In this document: positions 31,104 through 39,714 of the stretch, in pieces
How positions within the stretch are numbered: the first letter of the stretch is position 1
Layout of the letters: every line of letters starts with the position of its first letter
DNA from: Azorhizobium sp943371865
GTDB taxonomy: Bacteria > Pseudomonadota > Alphaproteobacteria > Rhizobiales > Xanthobacteraceae
Direction of reading: 5' to 3'
DNA: 64,000 nucleotides
NCBI RefSeq assembly: GCF_943371865.1
Contig: NZ_CALRWL010000030.1
Coordinates: forward strand, 11,114-75,113
Notes under the pieces: model-generated
Databases searched by the model: none
Told to the model about the DNA's origin: nothing
What the model saw: the letters and a program-made list of their open reading frames with translations, nothing else
Translations under genes and position numbers: made by a program

Positions 31104-32006
31104 TTAACCCGGTGCCGGCTTCGCGCCGGGCTGTAGCATGGCCTCGATGGCCAGCAGATCCCGCCACGCATAGCGCTTGCCCAGCGGGGTGCGCAGCAGA
31201 TAGGCGGGATGGAAGGTGGCAATGGCCTTGATGGTGCGGCTGCCGGTGTCATAGGGCAGCACCCGGCCACGCATCTTGGTGATGCCCTCGCTGGCATCCA
31301 GCAGCGCCTGCGCGGACGGGCCACCCAGGCACACCAGAATATCGGGATCGGCCAGTTCCACCTGCCGCTTGATGAACGGCAGGCAGATGGCGGTCTCCTG
31401 CGGGGTCGGGGTGCGATTGCCCGGCGGGCGCCAGGGAATCACATTGGCGATATAAGCCGAGGTGCGATCCAGGCCGATGGACGCCAGCATCAGATCCAGC
31501 AACTTGCCCGAGCGGCCGACGAACGGCAGCCCCTGCACATCCTCATCGCGCCCCGGCGCCTCGCCCACGAACATCACTTTCGCCGCCGGATTGCCATCGG
31601 CGAACACCAATTGGGTGGCGGTGCGCTTCAGCGGGCAACCGTCGAACGCCTCCAGCAAGGCGCGCAATTCGTCGAGCGACACGGCGGTGCGGGCAGCATC
31701 GCGGGCGGCCATGACCGCCACGTCTGGCGCGTGCGCGGCGACCTGCGGCCCGGATCCGGCCGACACATGCCCCTGCGGCGTATGCACCGCAGGCAGATGC
31801 GGCGCCGGCGCGCCCCCGCCCGGCGCGGCCGTGGCGCGGTCCGGTGGCGTCGCACGCGAATCGCCGCGCGCGGCCGCCCGGCGCGCCTGTTCGGCGGCGC
31901 TCTCGGCAAAACGGTCCACCGCCACCTCGCCCAGCGCCACGTCCACGCCGGCTTCCAGATGGAAGGCGAGGATGTCGGCCCAGTCGTCGCGTGCGGGGGA
32001 ATCCAT
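31104..32006 (-). CDS. Uracil-DNA glycosylase, family-4-like
   Basis: A 300-residue protein. The C-terminal 190 residues form the glycosylase: motif 1 GEAPGRDEDVQGLPFVG, NVIPWRPPGNRTPTPQE, and motif 2 HPAYLLR. It excises uracil from DNA after cytosine deamination. Thermophilic family-4 enzymes hold a 4Fe-4S cluster by four cysteines; here only two positions are Cys (DGCPLK and ETAICLPF) while the others are Phe and Trp (PWRPP), so the cluster may be absent. The N-terminal 110 residues are Ala/Pro-rich and unstructured. TAGGATCACA just before the ATG provides the ribosome site; the same TATAGGAT recurs 20 bases farther upstream. It is divergent from the ETF-QO gene. Confidence 0.9.
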   Translation of the reverse strand: MDSPARDDWADILAFHLEAGVDVALGEVAVDRFAESAAEQARRAAARGDSRATPPDRATAAPGGGAPAPHLPAVHTPQGHVSAGSGPQVAAHAPDVAVMAARDAARTAVSLDELRALLEAFDGCPLKRTATQLVFADGNPAAKVMFVGEAPGRDEDVQGLPFVGRSGKLLDLMLASIGLDRTSAYIANVIPWRPPGNRTPTPQETAICLPFIKRQVELADPDILVCLGGPSAQALLDASEGITKMRGRVLPYDTGSRTIKAIATFHPAYLLRTPLGKRYAWRDLLAIEAMLQPGAKPAPG

Positions 32007-32193
32007 TGTGATCCTATAAGTCAGCGGCTGATCCTATACGAAAGGCGATCCGCGCTGAAGGCGCGGAGCGTCTTTTGCGATACCCGCCATAAGCGCAAAG
32101 CGAATTGTCATCGCGCACCAACCGTGGAAGAACTCCAACTTCCGTGCCGGCACAAGTCCGGCGCGTGGTGTCACACCAGAAGAGGGAACGGCC

Positions 32194-33864
32194 ATGAGCG
32201 AGGCGGAACTGCCGGAACGGGAAGGCATGGACTACGACGTGGTGGTCGTAGGCGCCGGACCCGCGGGGCTCGCCACGGCCATTCGCCTGAAGCAGATCGC
32301 GCAGGAACGCGGCGCCGACATCTCCGTGGTGGTGGTGGAAAAGGGCTCGGAAGCCGGCGCCCACATCCTCTCCGGCGCGGTGGTGGACCCCACCGGCCTC
32401 GACGCTTTGCTGCCCGGCTGGAGCGAAGAGAGCGACGCGCCTTTGACCACCAAGGTCACTGACGACCATTTCTATCTGCTTGGCCCCGCCGGCGGCGTGC
32501 GCCTGCCCAATTTCGCCATGCCGCCCTTGATGAACAATCACGGCAACTACATCGGCTCGCTGGGCAATCTGGTGCGCTGGCTGGCGCAGAAGGCGGAAGC
32601 CATCGGGGTGGAGATCTACCCCGGCTTTGCCGCCGACGAACTGCTCTATGACGACAAGGGCGCCGTGCGCGGCATCGCCACCGGCGACATGGGCGTGGAC
32701 AAGGACGGCACCCCCAAGGGCGAATTCACCCGCGGCATGGAATTGCGCGGCCGCTACACCGTGTTCGCCGAGGGCGCCCGCGGCCATCTCACCAAGCGCC
32801 TGATCGCCAAGTTCGGGCTGGACGCCCACAGCGAGCCGCCGAAATTCGGCATCGGCCTGAAAGAATTGTGGAAGGTCGACCCGGCCAAGCACCGGCCCGG
32901 CCTGGTGCAGCACGCCTTCGGCTGGCCGCTCGACCCCAAGACCGGCGGCGGCGCGTTCCTCTATCACATGGAAGACCACCAGGTGATGGTGGGCTTCGTG
33001 CTGCATCTGAACTACCAGAATCCCTATATCTCGCCGTTCGAGGAGTTCCAGCGCTTCAAGACCCACCCCATGTTCCGCGACACCTTCGCGGGGGGCAAGC
33101 GCATCTCCTATGGCGCCCGCGCCATCACCGAGGGCGGGTTCCAGAGCGTGCCGCGCCTCACCTTCCCCGGTGGCGTGCTGGTGGGCTGCGCCGCCGGCTT
33201 CGTGAACGTGCCGCGCATCAAGGGCAGCCACAATGCGGTGCTCTCCGGAATGCAGGCGGCCGAGCATCTGGCCGACGCGCTGGACGCCGGGCGCTCCCAT
33301 GACGAAGTGGCGAGCTACGAGCAGAGCTGGCGCCGCTCCGCCGTGGGCCGCGACCTGCACAAGGTGCGCAACGTGAAGCCGCTGTGGTCGAGGTTCGGCA
33401 CCTATGTGGGCATCCCGCTGGGCGCGCTGGACATGTGGACCAATACGCTGGGCTTCTCCTTCTTCGGCACGCTGAAGCATGGCAAGACCGACGCCGCCAG
33501 CCTGAAGCCCGCCGCCGGCTTCAAGCCCATCGCCTATCCCAAGCCGGATGGGGTGCTCACCTTCGACAAATTATCCTCGGTGTTCATTTCCAACACCAAT
33601 CACGAGGAAAACCAGCAGGTCCATCTCAAGGTGCGGGATCTGGAGCTACAGAAGCGCTCCGAGCACGACATCTATGCCGGCCCCTCCAACCGCTATTGCC
33701 CGGCGGGGGTCTATGAGTGGGTGGAGGAGACCAGCGGTCCGCGGTTCCAGATCAACGCCCAGAACTGCGTCCACTGCAAAACCTGCGACATCAAGGACCC
33801 CAACCAGAATATCGACTGGACCGCGCCCGAAGGCGGCGGCGGGCCGAACTACCCCAATATGTGA
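32194..33864 (+). CDS. Electron-transfer flavoprotein-ubiquinone oxidoreductase
   Basis: A 556-residue membrane-associated flavoprotein that passes electrons from ETF (fatty acid and amino acid oxidation) to ubiquinone. It has the FAD dinucleotide fold VVVVGAGPAGLATAIRL at about 14-30, SGAVVDPTGL, a membrane-contact region, and the 4Fe-4S ligands Cys502, Cys525, Cys528 and Cys531 (NCVHCKTCDIKDP). It ends GGGGPNYPNM, the usual terminus. Length is typical. It is divergent from the glycosylase gene and ends at a strong terminator, so it is probably a single transcript. Confidence 0.96.
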   Translation: MSEAELPEREGMDYDVVVVGAGPAGLATAIRLKQIAQERGADISVVVVEKGSEAGAHILSGAVVDPTGLDALLPGWSEESDAPLTTKVTDDHFYLLGPAGGVRLPNFAMPPLMNNHGNYIGSLGNLVRWLAQKAEAIGVEIYPGFAADELLYDDKGAVRGIATGDMGVDKDGTPKGEFTRGMELRGRYTVFAEGARGHLTKRLIAKFGLDAHSEPPKFGIGLKELWKVDPAKHRPGLVQHAFGWPLDPKTGGGAFLYHMEDHQVMVGFVLHLNYQNPYISPFEEFQRFKTHPMFRDTFAGGKRISYGARAITEGGFQSVPRLTFPGGVLVGCAAGFVNVPRIKGSHNAVLSGMQAAEHLADALDAGRSHDEVASYEQSWRRSAVGRDLHKVRNVKPLWSRFGTYVGIPLGALDMWTNTLGFSFFGTLKHGKTDAASLKPAAGFKPIAYPKPDGVLTFDKLSSVFISNTNHEENQQVHLKVRDLELQKRSEHDIYAGPSNRYCPAGVYEWVEETSGPRFQINAQNCVHCKTCDIKDPNQNIDWTAPEGGGGPNYPNM

Positions 33865-33889
33865 GCCCCATCGGGCCTCTCAGACGCAA

Positions 33890-33920
33890 ACGGGCGGCCT
33901 TGGGCCGCCCGTTCTGGTTT
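33890..33920 (+). terminator. Terminator after the ETF-QO gene
   Basis: ACGGGCGGCC and GGCCGCCCGT form a perfect 10-bp stem with a three-base loop, followed by TCTGGTTTT. Confidence 0.75.
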
Positions 33921-34029
33921 TGGGGGTGAAACGGCAGCAACTGGGCGAGCGGCCCGCGCCGCGCCAGACCATGCAAGCGACAACGCCCCCTCGCCCGCGC
34001 CGCGCCCCGGCGCCCGTCATCCGCTGACC

Positions 34030-34572
34030 TTAGTGGCCCTCGAACGCCATCAGCGTGCGCACCGGCACGCCCATGGCGCGCAATTTCTCCGCCCCGCCCA
34101 GATCCGGCAGATCGACGATGAAGCAGGCGGCGATCACCTCGGCGCCGATCTGGCGCAGCAGCTTCACGGCGCCCTCGGCGGTGCCGCCGGTGGCGATGAG
34201 ATCGTCCACCAGGATCACCCGCTCGCCGGGCTCCACCGCATCCACATGGATCTCCATCTCGTCCTCGCCGTATTCCAGCGCATAGGCCATGCGCACGGTC
34301 TGGTGCGGCAGCTTGCCCTTCTTGCGGATCGGCACGAAGCCGGCGGAGAGCTGGTGCGCCACCGCGCCGCCGACGATGAAGCCGCGCGCCTCGATGCCCG
34401 CCACCTTGTCGATCTTGGCCCCCGCCCAGGGCTGCACCAATTCATCCACCGTGCGGCGGAAGGCGCGGGCATTGCCCAGAAGGGTGGTAATGTCGCGAAA
34501 CATCACCCCGGGCTTGGGATAGTCCGGGATGGAGCGTACAACGGAAGCAAGATCGAGCATAAGCGGCGTCAT
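34030..34572 (-). CDS. apt: Adenine phosphoribosyltransferase
   Basis: A 180-residue purine salvage enzyme making AMP from adenine and PRPP. It shows the type family pattern: VVRSIPDYPKPGVMFRDITTLL near the start, GIEARGFIVGGAVAHQL, and the PRPP-binding loop VILVDDLIATGGTAEGA. The ATG at 34572 is chosen from length; an ATG four codons later is also possible, and the longer frame to 34674 is not conserved. Two strong inverted repeats (34642-34692 and 34724-34744) lie upstream and may fold in the leader transcript. It is divergent from the thioredoxin-like gene at 34890. Confidence 0.95.
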   Translation of the reverse strand: MTPLMLDLASVVRSIPDYPKPGVMFRDITTLLGNARAFRRTVDELVQPWAGAKIDKVAGIEARGFIVGGAVAHQLSAGFVPIRKKGKLPHQTVRMAYALEYGEDEMEIHVDAVEPGERVILVDDLIATGGTAEGAVKLLRQIGAEVIAACFIVDLPDLGGAEKLRAMGVPVRTLMAFEGH

Positions 34573-34641
34573 GGCTGAGGTCTCGGGCCTGGAGTCTCGG
34601 GAAGGGGCCGTGCGGCACCGCGGATCTGTCCCAGCCGCCTC

Positions 34642-34692
34642 GGGAACCGACGTCCCGGGATCCGGGAACCGCATGTCGGGACGTCGGCTCCC
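34642..34692 (-). repeat. Long inverted repeat upstream of apt
   Basis: The arms at 34642-34657 and 34677-34692 match at 15 of 16 positions around a 19-base loop. It lies about 70 bases upstream of the apt start and would form a very stable hairpin in a leader transcript. Confidence 0.5.
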
Positions 34693-34723
34693 AAAGCCTT
34701 GATCTGGTAGACGAATTTGTCAC

Positions 34724-34744
34724 GGCATCTGGGAGCCAGATGCC
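34724..34744. repeat. Second inverted repeat between apt and the thioredoxin-like gene
   Basis: GGCATCTGG, loop GAG, CCAGATGCC, a perfect nine-bp stem. With the previous element it makes a two-hairpin region in the 317-base gap, which otherwise shows no gene. Confidence 0.45.
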
Positions 34745-34889
34745 AGGGTTCATCCACTAGCATCGTTTCGGCTGGCGCACAAAGGGCGCCGTGCAACCGT
34801 CACCCAAGCCTCTTATGATCGGTTGAGTGATACCCCTCATTGCGGGGTGCTGCGCCATGCCAATTCGGTTCGTAAAACGGACGTTTGCG

Positions 34890-35312
34890 ATGCCATTTCT
34901 CACTCGTCGCCGCTTCGTGGCCCTGTCCCTCGGTACGGCTGCCGCCGCCGCCACGCGCCCGGCCCACGCCGCGACCATCGAGCCCTACACCGCGGTGGCA
35001 TTCGAGGCCGCCAACAAGCTGGATGCCCCGGTCTATCTCCACGTCTATGCGCCGTGGTGCCTGCAGTGCTTCACCCAGGACACGATCCTGCAGAAGCTGC
35101 TGGCCGAGCCCAAGTTCGCCGCCGCCACCTTCCTGCGCGTCTCCTATGACGACCAGGAGAACGTGGTGGCCGCCCTCAATGTGCCCCGCGCCACGCTGAT
35201 CGCCTATCGCCGCGGCCGGGAAACCGGGCGCCTGTCCTGGAGCGTGGCCCCGGACGAGATCCAGAAGGTGCTGCTGTCTGCGCTCCCAGTGGTCCCGCAA
35301 CGCCCGGGCTGA
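34890..35312 (+). CDS. Exported thioredoxin-like protein
   Basis: A 140-residue protein with a Tat-like signal (TRRRFVALSLGTAAAAATRPAHA) followed by a thioredoxin fold. The redox motif is WCLQC in VYLHVYAPWCLQC, and the cis-Pro loop is in VPRATLIAYRRG. It should act on thiols in the periplasm. Its neighbour at 35420 is about half identical, including WCLQC and the TLIAYR loop, so they arose by duplication. A CcdA-type membrane protein follows and could supply reductant. The start ATG 34890 is chosen by the signal peptide; ATG 34857 in frame is an alternative. Confidence 0.85.
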   Translation: MPFLTRRRFVALSLGTAAAAATRPAHAATIEPYTAVAFEAANKLDAPVYLHVYAPWCLQCFTQDTILQKLLAEPKFAAATFLRVSYDDQENVVAALNVPRATLIAYRRGRETGRLSWSVAPDEIQKVLLSALPVVPQRPG

Positions 35313-35419
35313 TGCCGGGAGCGTGCGCGGTGGGAGATGATCCGGCGCGATCCGGCGGGCGTAAGGATGTTCGATCCTTGAGGGCGCCGCCGTGGCGCCC
35401 GGTTTTGCAATGGTGCGCC

Positions 35420-35815
35420 ATGCTCCTGACCCGCCGACACGTCGCGCTGCTTGCGCTGTCTCTGCCGCTGGCCGCCGCCGCCGCCCCCGCCAGCGCCGCC
35501 GTCTTCCAGCCCTATACGTCCGCCGCCTTTGCCGCCGCGGTGAAGGCGGGCGGTCCGGTCTATGTGCATGTCTATGCGCCCTGGTGCCTGCAATGCCGGG
35601 CGCAAGAGGGCATTCTGAATGGCATTTTGACCGCGCCGGCCTATGCGAACGCCACCTTCCTGCGGGTGACCTATGACGCGCAGAAGGACGTGGTGGCCGA
35701 GCTGGGCGTGCCGCGCTCCACCCTCATCGCCTATCGCGGCGGCAAGGAGACCGGGCGCATGTCCTGGGGCGTGACCCAGGATGCGGTGGAAAAAGTCCTG
35801 AACTCGGCCCGGTGA
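35420..35815 (+). CDS. Exported thioredoxin-like protein (paralogue)
   Basis: A 131-residue protein: signal peptide with a twin-arginine (MLLTRRHVALLALSLPLAAA, cleavage near ASA at about 26), then a thioredoxin fold with WCLQC in VYVHVYAPWCLQC and cis-Pro region VPRSTLIAYRGG. It is closely similar to the gene at 34890-35312. Two tandem exported thioredoxins with the same active site next to a CcdA-type protein suggest a small thiol-reducing module, possibly for cytochrome c maturation or protection of periplasmic thiols; which, the sequence does not say. Confidence 0.87.
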   Translation: MLLTRRHVALLALSLPLAAAAAPASAAVFQPYTSAAFAAAVKAGGPVYVHVYAPWCLQCRAQEGILNGILTAPAYANATFLRVTYDAQKDVVAELGVPRSTLIAYRGGKETGRMSWGVTQDAVEKVLNSAR

Positions 35816-35858
35816 AAGGAACTGCCCCGGCCCCGCGGCCGCGCGGCGGACACATGTC

Positions 35859-36566
35859 ATGATCTATGCGCTGAGCTTCCTCGCCGGCCTTCTGACCATC
35901 CTCAATCCCTGCGTCCTGCCCTTGGTGCCGGTGGTGGTGGCGGGTGCCGCCGCCTCCGGTCGCCTCGGGCCGCTGGCCCTGGCGCTGGGGCTGGCCACCA
36001 GTTTTGCGGTCAGCGGGGCGATCCTCGCCTCGCTGGGGATCGAGTTCGGCGAATCCCGCGGCTTGCGGGTGGCGGCGGCGCTGCTGCTGCTGCTGGCCGG
36101 CCTCGCGCTGCTGCTGCCGGCGCTGGGCGCGCGCCTCGGGGCCGGACTGGCGCCGCTCTCCGCTCTAGCGGGGCGGCTGGCGGGGGGCGTGTCGTCCGGG
36201 CTGGTGGGGAATTTCGCCACCGGCGCGCTGCTGGGCTTGGCCTGGGCGCCGTGCGTGGGGCCGACCTTGGGTGCCGCCTTCGCTCTGGCGGCATCCGGCG
36301 GTTCCAAGCTGGAGGCCGCGAGCGCCATGGCGGTGTTCGCTTTGGGGGCAGCGCTGTCGCTGCTGCTGGCCGGCACCGGCATCGGCTATCTGGCTAGCCG
36401 CGCCCGCGGGCGCCTCGCCGGGGCGGCGGCGCTCAGCCGCCGGATCTTCGGCGGGGCGCTGATGGTGGTGGCGGTGCTGATCCTCACCGGCCTGGACAAG
36501 GCCCTGGAAGGCATCGTGGTGCAGGCGCTGCCGGACTGGTTCGTGACCCTCGCCACCCGGTTCTGA
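35859..36566 (+). CDS. ccdA: CcdA/DsbD-type thiol transfer membrane protein
   Basis: A 235-residue, roughly six-helix membrane protein. Two conserved cysteines, in LNPCVLPLVP (Cys18) and WAPCVGPTLG (about 131), match the CcdA pair that carries reducing equivalents from cytosolic thioredoxin across the membrane. Length is that of CcdA, without DsbD's periplasmic domains. It starts 43 bases after the second exported thioredoxin gene, so the three genes likely form one unit: CcdA reduces, and the thioredoxins deliver. The symbol is given by family; the exact physiological partner is inferred. Confidence 0.88.
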   Translation: MIYALSFLAGLLTILNPCVLPLVPVVVAGAAASGRLGPLALALGLATSFAVSGAILASLGIEFGESRGLRVAAALLLLLAGLALLLPALGARLGAGLAPLSALAGRLAGGVSSGLVGNFATGALLGLAWAPCVGPTLGAAFALAASGGSKLEAASAMAVFALGAALSLLLAGTGIGYLASRARGRLAGAAALSRRIFGGALMVVAVLILTGLDKALEGIVVQALPDWFVTLATRF

Positions 36567-36702
36567 GCCGTCGGCTTAGATCGTCCTGCCCGGGACTGCC
36601 GAGCGGGTGCCCGGCGCCGCCGGGTGCCTGCCGCCTTCCGCGGATCGCCCGGTCAGCCATACGGCACCGCGGCACGGCCCGATGCCATCCCCCAAAACAA
36701 AA

Positions 36703-36722
36703 CGGGCGCCCGAGGGCGCCCG
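36703..36722 (-). terminator. Terminator of the cytochrome bc1 operon
   Basis: CGGGCGCC and GGCGCCCG form a stem with a CGAG loop. On the minus strand it is followed by TTTTGTTTTGGGG, a proper T-rich tail, 43 bases past the cytochrome c1 stop. Confidence 0.8.
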
Positions 36723-36765
36723 CTTGATCGATGCCTGCGCACCGGACCTTCGAAAGTCCATCGCC

Positions 36766-37602
36766 TCAGTGGGCGACGTTCTTCCACACCTTCTTCTTGG
36801 TGAAGTAGAGCAGGCCGGCCAGCACGAACAGGAACACGAACACCTGGAAGCCCATGCGCTTGCGGGCGTCCAGATGCGGCTCGGCGGCCCACATCAGGAA
36901 GGCCGAGACGTCGCGGGAATACTGGTCCACGGTGGCCGGGCTGCCGTCGGTATATTCCACCTGGCCATCGCTCAAAGGCTTGGGCATGGCGATCTGCTTG
37001 CCGGGGAAATACTTGTTGTAGTGCAGGCCGGACTGCACCTTCACGCCTTCCGGCGGATCCACATATCCGTTCAGCAGCGCATGGATATAGTCCACGCCGC
37101 CTTCCTGATACTGGGTGAAGGCATCGGTGATGAAGCCGGGGAAGCCCACGTGGGAGCCACGGGCCTTGGCGATCACCGACAGATCCGGCGGCAGCGCGCC
37201 GCCATTGGCCACGCGGGCGGCGGGATCATTGGGGAACGGCGAGGGCCACGGGTCCGACAGGCGGCCGGGGCGTTGGAACATCTCGCCCTGGTCGTTGGGT
37301 CCATCGGTGATCTGGTATTCCGACGCCACCGCCTTGGCCTGGCCTTCGCTGAAGCCCGGGCCACCCTCTTGGGCGAGGTTGCGGAAATACAGGAAATGGG
37401 CCGAGTGACAGGAGGCGCAGACCTCCCTGAACACCTTGAACCCGCGCTGCAACTGCGCGGGGTCGTAGGTGCCGAAGGGGCCGGCGAACGACCAGGATTC
37501 CCGGTGGGGAATGTCGTCATGGCCGCCTTCAGCCGCCCGCGCCGGGGCGCTGAACACGAGTGCCGCCGCGACGGCACCGAAGAGAATGGTCTTTTTCATC
37601 AT
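36766..37602 (-). CDS. petC: Cytochrome c1 of the bc1 complex
   Basis: A 278-residue membrane-anchored c-type cytochrome passing electrons from the Rieske centre to soluble cytochrome c. It has a signal peptide (to about ARA-A at 24), haem motif CASCH with Cys62, Cys65 and His66, a later Met ligand candidate in IAMPKPL, and a C-terminal membrane anchor (VFVFLFVLAGLLYFTKKK). ATG 37602 has GGAG six bases before it; an in-frame GTG at 37614 is less likely. It is the last gene of a Rieske-b-c1 operon. In some rhizobia b and c1 are made as one fused protein; here they are separate genes with 20 bases between. Confidence 0.95.
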   Translation of the reverse strand: MMKKTILFGAVAAALVFSAPARAAEGGHDDIPHRESWSFAGPFGTYDPAQLQRGFKVFREVCASCHSAHFLYFRNLAQEGGPGFSEGQAKAVASEYQITDGPNDQGEMFQRPGRLSDPWPSPFPNDPAARVANGGALPPDLSVIAKARGSHVGFPGFITDAFTQYQEGGVDYIHALLNGYVDPPEGVKVQSGLHYNKYFPGKQIAMPKPLSDGQVEYTDGSPATVDQYSRDVSAFLMWAAEPHLDARKRMGFQVFVFLFVLAGLLYFTKKKVWKNVAH

Positions 37603-37622
37603 CTTTCTCTCCACCTGCCCGC

Positions 37623-38894
37623 TCAGCCCTTGGTCTGCGGGGCGGATGCCCCGGCAATGACCGTCGCGCCACCTTTGGCCAAAACCGCGTCGGCGATCGA
37701 GGCCGGGAGGGGCTTCGGGCGCTCGATCAGGCCGAGCACCGGCAGGATGATGATGAAGTGGGCAAAGTAATAGACCGTCAGGATGCGGGAGGCGATCACA
37801 TAGCCGCCTTCAGCCGGCTGGGAACCGAGGTAGCCCAGGCCCACCGCCACCACCGCGAAGATCCAGAAGAACTGGCGGTACAGGGGACGATAGCGGGCCG
37901 AGCGGACCTTGGAGGTGTCCAGCCAGGGCAGGAAGGCGAGCACCACGATGGCGCCGAACATGCAGATCACGCCGCCGAGCTTGTCCGGAATGGAGCGCAA
38001 GATGGCGTAGAACGGCAGGAAGTACCATTCGGGCACGATGTGCGCCGGGGTCGAGAGCGGGTTGGCCGGAATGTAGTTGTCCGGATGGCCCATATAGTTC
38101 GGCGTGTAGAAGATGAACCACGCGAAGAACAGCAGGAACACCACCATGGCGAAGGTGTCCTTGATGGTGGCGTAGGGCGTGAAGGGCACGGTGTCCTTCG
38201 CGATATTCTTCACGTCGATGCCGTCGGGATTGTTCTGGCCCACATGGTGCAGCGCCCAGATATGGAGCCCGACCACGCCGGCAATCATGAACGGCAGCAG
38301 ATAATGCAGCGAGAAGAAGCGGTTCAGCGTGGGGTCACCCACCGAATAGCCGCCCCACAGCCACTGGACGACCACTTCGCCAATGCCCGGGATCGCCGAG
38401 AACAGATTGGTGATGACGGTGGCGCCCCAATAGGACATCTGGCCCCAGGGCAGCACGTAGCCCATGAAGGCGGTGGCCATCATCAGCACATAGATGATCA
38501 CGCCGAGGATCCACAGCACTTCGCGGGGCGCCTTGTAGGAGCCGTAATAGAGGCCGCGGAAGATGTGGATATAGACGGCGATGAAGAACATCGAGGCGCC
38601 GTTGGCGTGGATGTAGCGGATCATCCAGCCGTAATCCACGTCGCGCATGATGTGCTCGACGCGGGCGAACGCGATCGGCGCATAGGCCGCATAGTGCATC
38701 GCCAGCACCACACCGGACAGGATCTGCACCACCAGCATCATGGTGAGGATCGCGCCGAAGGTCCAAAAGTAGTTCAGATTCTTGGGGACCGGATAGGCGA
38801 TGGCGCTGGAATGCACCAGACCCACAAGCGGCAACCGGCTCTCGAACCAGCGCGCCAGCTTGTTCTTGGGCTGGTAGGTGGAGTGTCCTTCCAT
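37623..38894 (-). CDS. petB: Cytochrome b of the bc1 complex
   Basis: A 423-residue integral membrane protein with two haems and the quinol sites. Seen are ALTM-like helix 1, haem-binding histidines in the paired helices (MHYAAY... and RYIHANGASMFFIAVYIHIFR; then FFSLHYLLPF and VVGLHIWALHHVG), and the Qo-site motif PEWY in IVPEWYFLPFYAILR. Eight transmembrane helices fit the length. The middle gene of the bc1 operon. Confidence 0.96.
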   Translation of the reverse strand: MEGHSTYQPKNKLARWFESRLPLVGLVHSSAIAYPVPKNLNYFWTFGAILTMMLVVQILSGVVLAMHYAAYAPIAFARVEHIMRDVDYGWMIRYIHANGASMFFIAVYIHIFRGLYYGSYKAPREVLWILGVIIYVLMMATAFMGYVLPWGQMSYWGATVITNLFSAIPGIGEVVVQWLWGGYSVGDPTLNRFFSLHYLLPFMIAGVVGLHIWALHHVGQNNPDGIDVKNIAKDTVPFTPYATIKDTFAMVVFLLFFAWFIFYTPNYMGHPDNYIPANPLSTPAHIVPEWYFLPFYAILRSIPDKLGGVICMFGAIVVLAFLPWLDTSKVRSARYRPLYRQFFWIFAVVAVGLGYLGSQPAEGGYVIASRILTVYYFAHFIIILPVLGLIERPKPLPASIADAVLAKGGATVIAGASAPQTKG

Positions 38895-38929
38895 GGGGCC
38901 AACCTTTTATTGAACTGGCGACGCGCGCG

Positions 38930-39454
38930 TCAGCCGATCGTGATCTTGCTGTCGGAAACGAAGGTGTAAGGCGGCACCGCCAGATTAAGCGGTGCCGGGC
39001 CGACGCGGACGCGGCCCGAAGAATCATATTGCGAGCCGTGGCAGGGGCAGAACCAGCCGTCGTAATTGCCCTGATGGCCGATGGGCACGCAGCCGAGATG
39101 GGTGCAGATGCCGATGACCACGAGCCAGTTGTCATGGCCCTTCTTGACCCGGTCCTGGTCGGCCTGAGGATCGATCAGGCTGTTCAGCGGCACCGCGCGG
39201 GCCAGTTCCACGTCCTTGGGGGCGCGGTTGAATACGAAGATCGGCTTGCCACGCCACTGCGTGGTGATGATCTGGCCTTCCTGGATCGGCGACAAATCCA
39301 CCTCGGTGGTGGACAAAGCGAGCACCGACTTGTCCGGCTGGAGCTGGGCGACGAAGGGCCAGACCATCCCGGCGACGCCAACGGCGCCAACGGCACCGGT
39401 CGCGATGTACAGGAAGTCCCGGCGGGTCGTCTGGGTCGTCTCCGTATGTGCCAC
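38930..39454 (-). CDS. petA: Rieske iron-sulfur protein of the bc1 complex
   Basis: A 174-residue protein with a 2Fe-2S centre that takes electrons from ubiquinol. The N-terminus has a Tat-type motif (TTRRDFLYIATGAVGAVG) that also anchors it in the membrane. Cluster ligands are Cys117, His119, Cys136 and His139 (CTHLGC and CPCHGS), with the disulphide pair Cys122 and Cys138. GTG 39454 is chosen because GAGGA lies eight bases before it; a TTG at 39469 extends the frame. First gene of the bc1 operon. Confidence 0.95.
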   Translation of the reverse strand: MAHTETTQTTRRDFLYIATGAVGAVGVAGMVWPFVAQLQPDKSVLALSTTEVDLSPIQEGQIITTQWRGKPIFVFNRAPKDVELARAVPLNSLIDPQADQDRVKKGHDNWLVVIGICTHLGCVPIGHQGNYDGWFCPCHGSQYDSSGRVRVGPAPLNLAVPPYTFVSDSKITIG

Positions 39455-39714
39455 GGCGCTTTTCCTCAATCGTCAGTCCGGTCAGACCGTCGCGGCGCGC
39501 AGTTTCTGCGGGAAGGGCCCGCGCGGGTTGCCCCGTTGTCCGCGCGCGGCGCGAGGTCGAATGTGGCAGGCCTCCCCAGAAATGGAGAAGATGCACCTTC
39601 GAGCGCCTCTAATTGCACCCTCTCAAGCCCTTGTCCAGATCGCCGCCATGCGGCACGCGGTCCTGCCATCGCCATATTTACGCCCGATCTGCGCCCAAAC
39701 CGGAAACCGGCCCC

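Noticed and set aside
36766..38894. Fused cytochrome b/c1 as in some rhizobia
   Set aside because: Cytochrome b ends at a stop (37623) and c1 has its own ribosome site and signal peptide, so they are separate genes.
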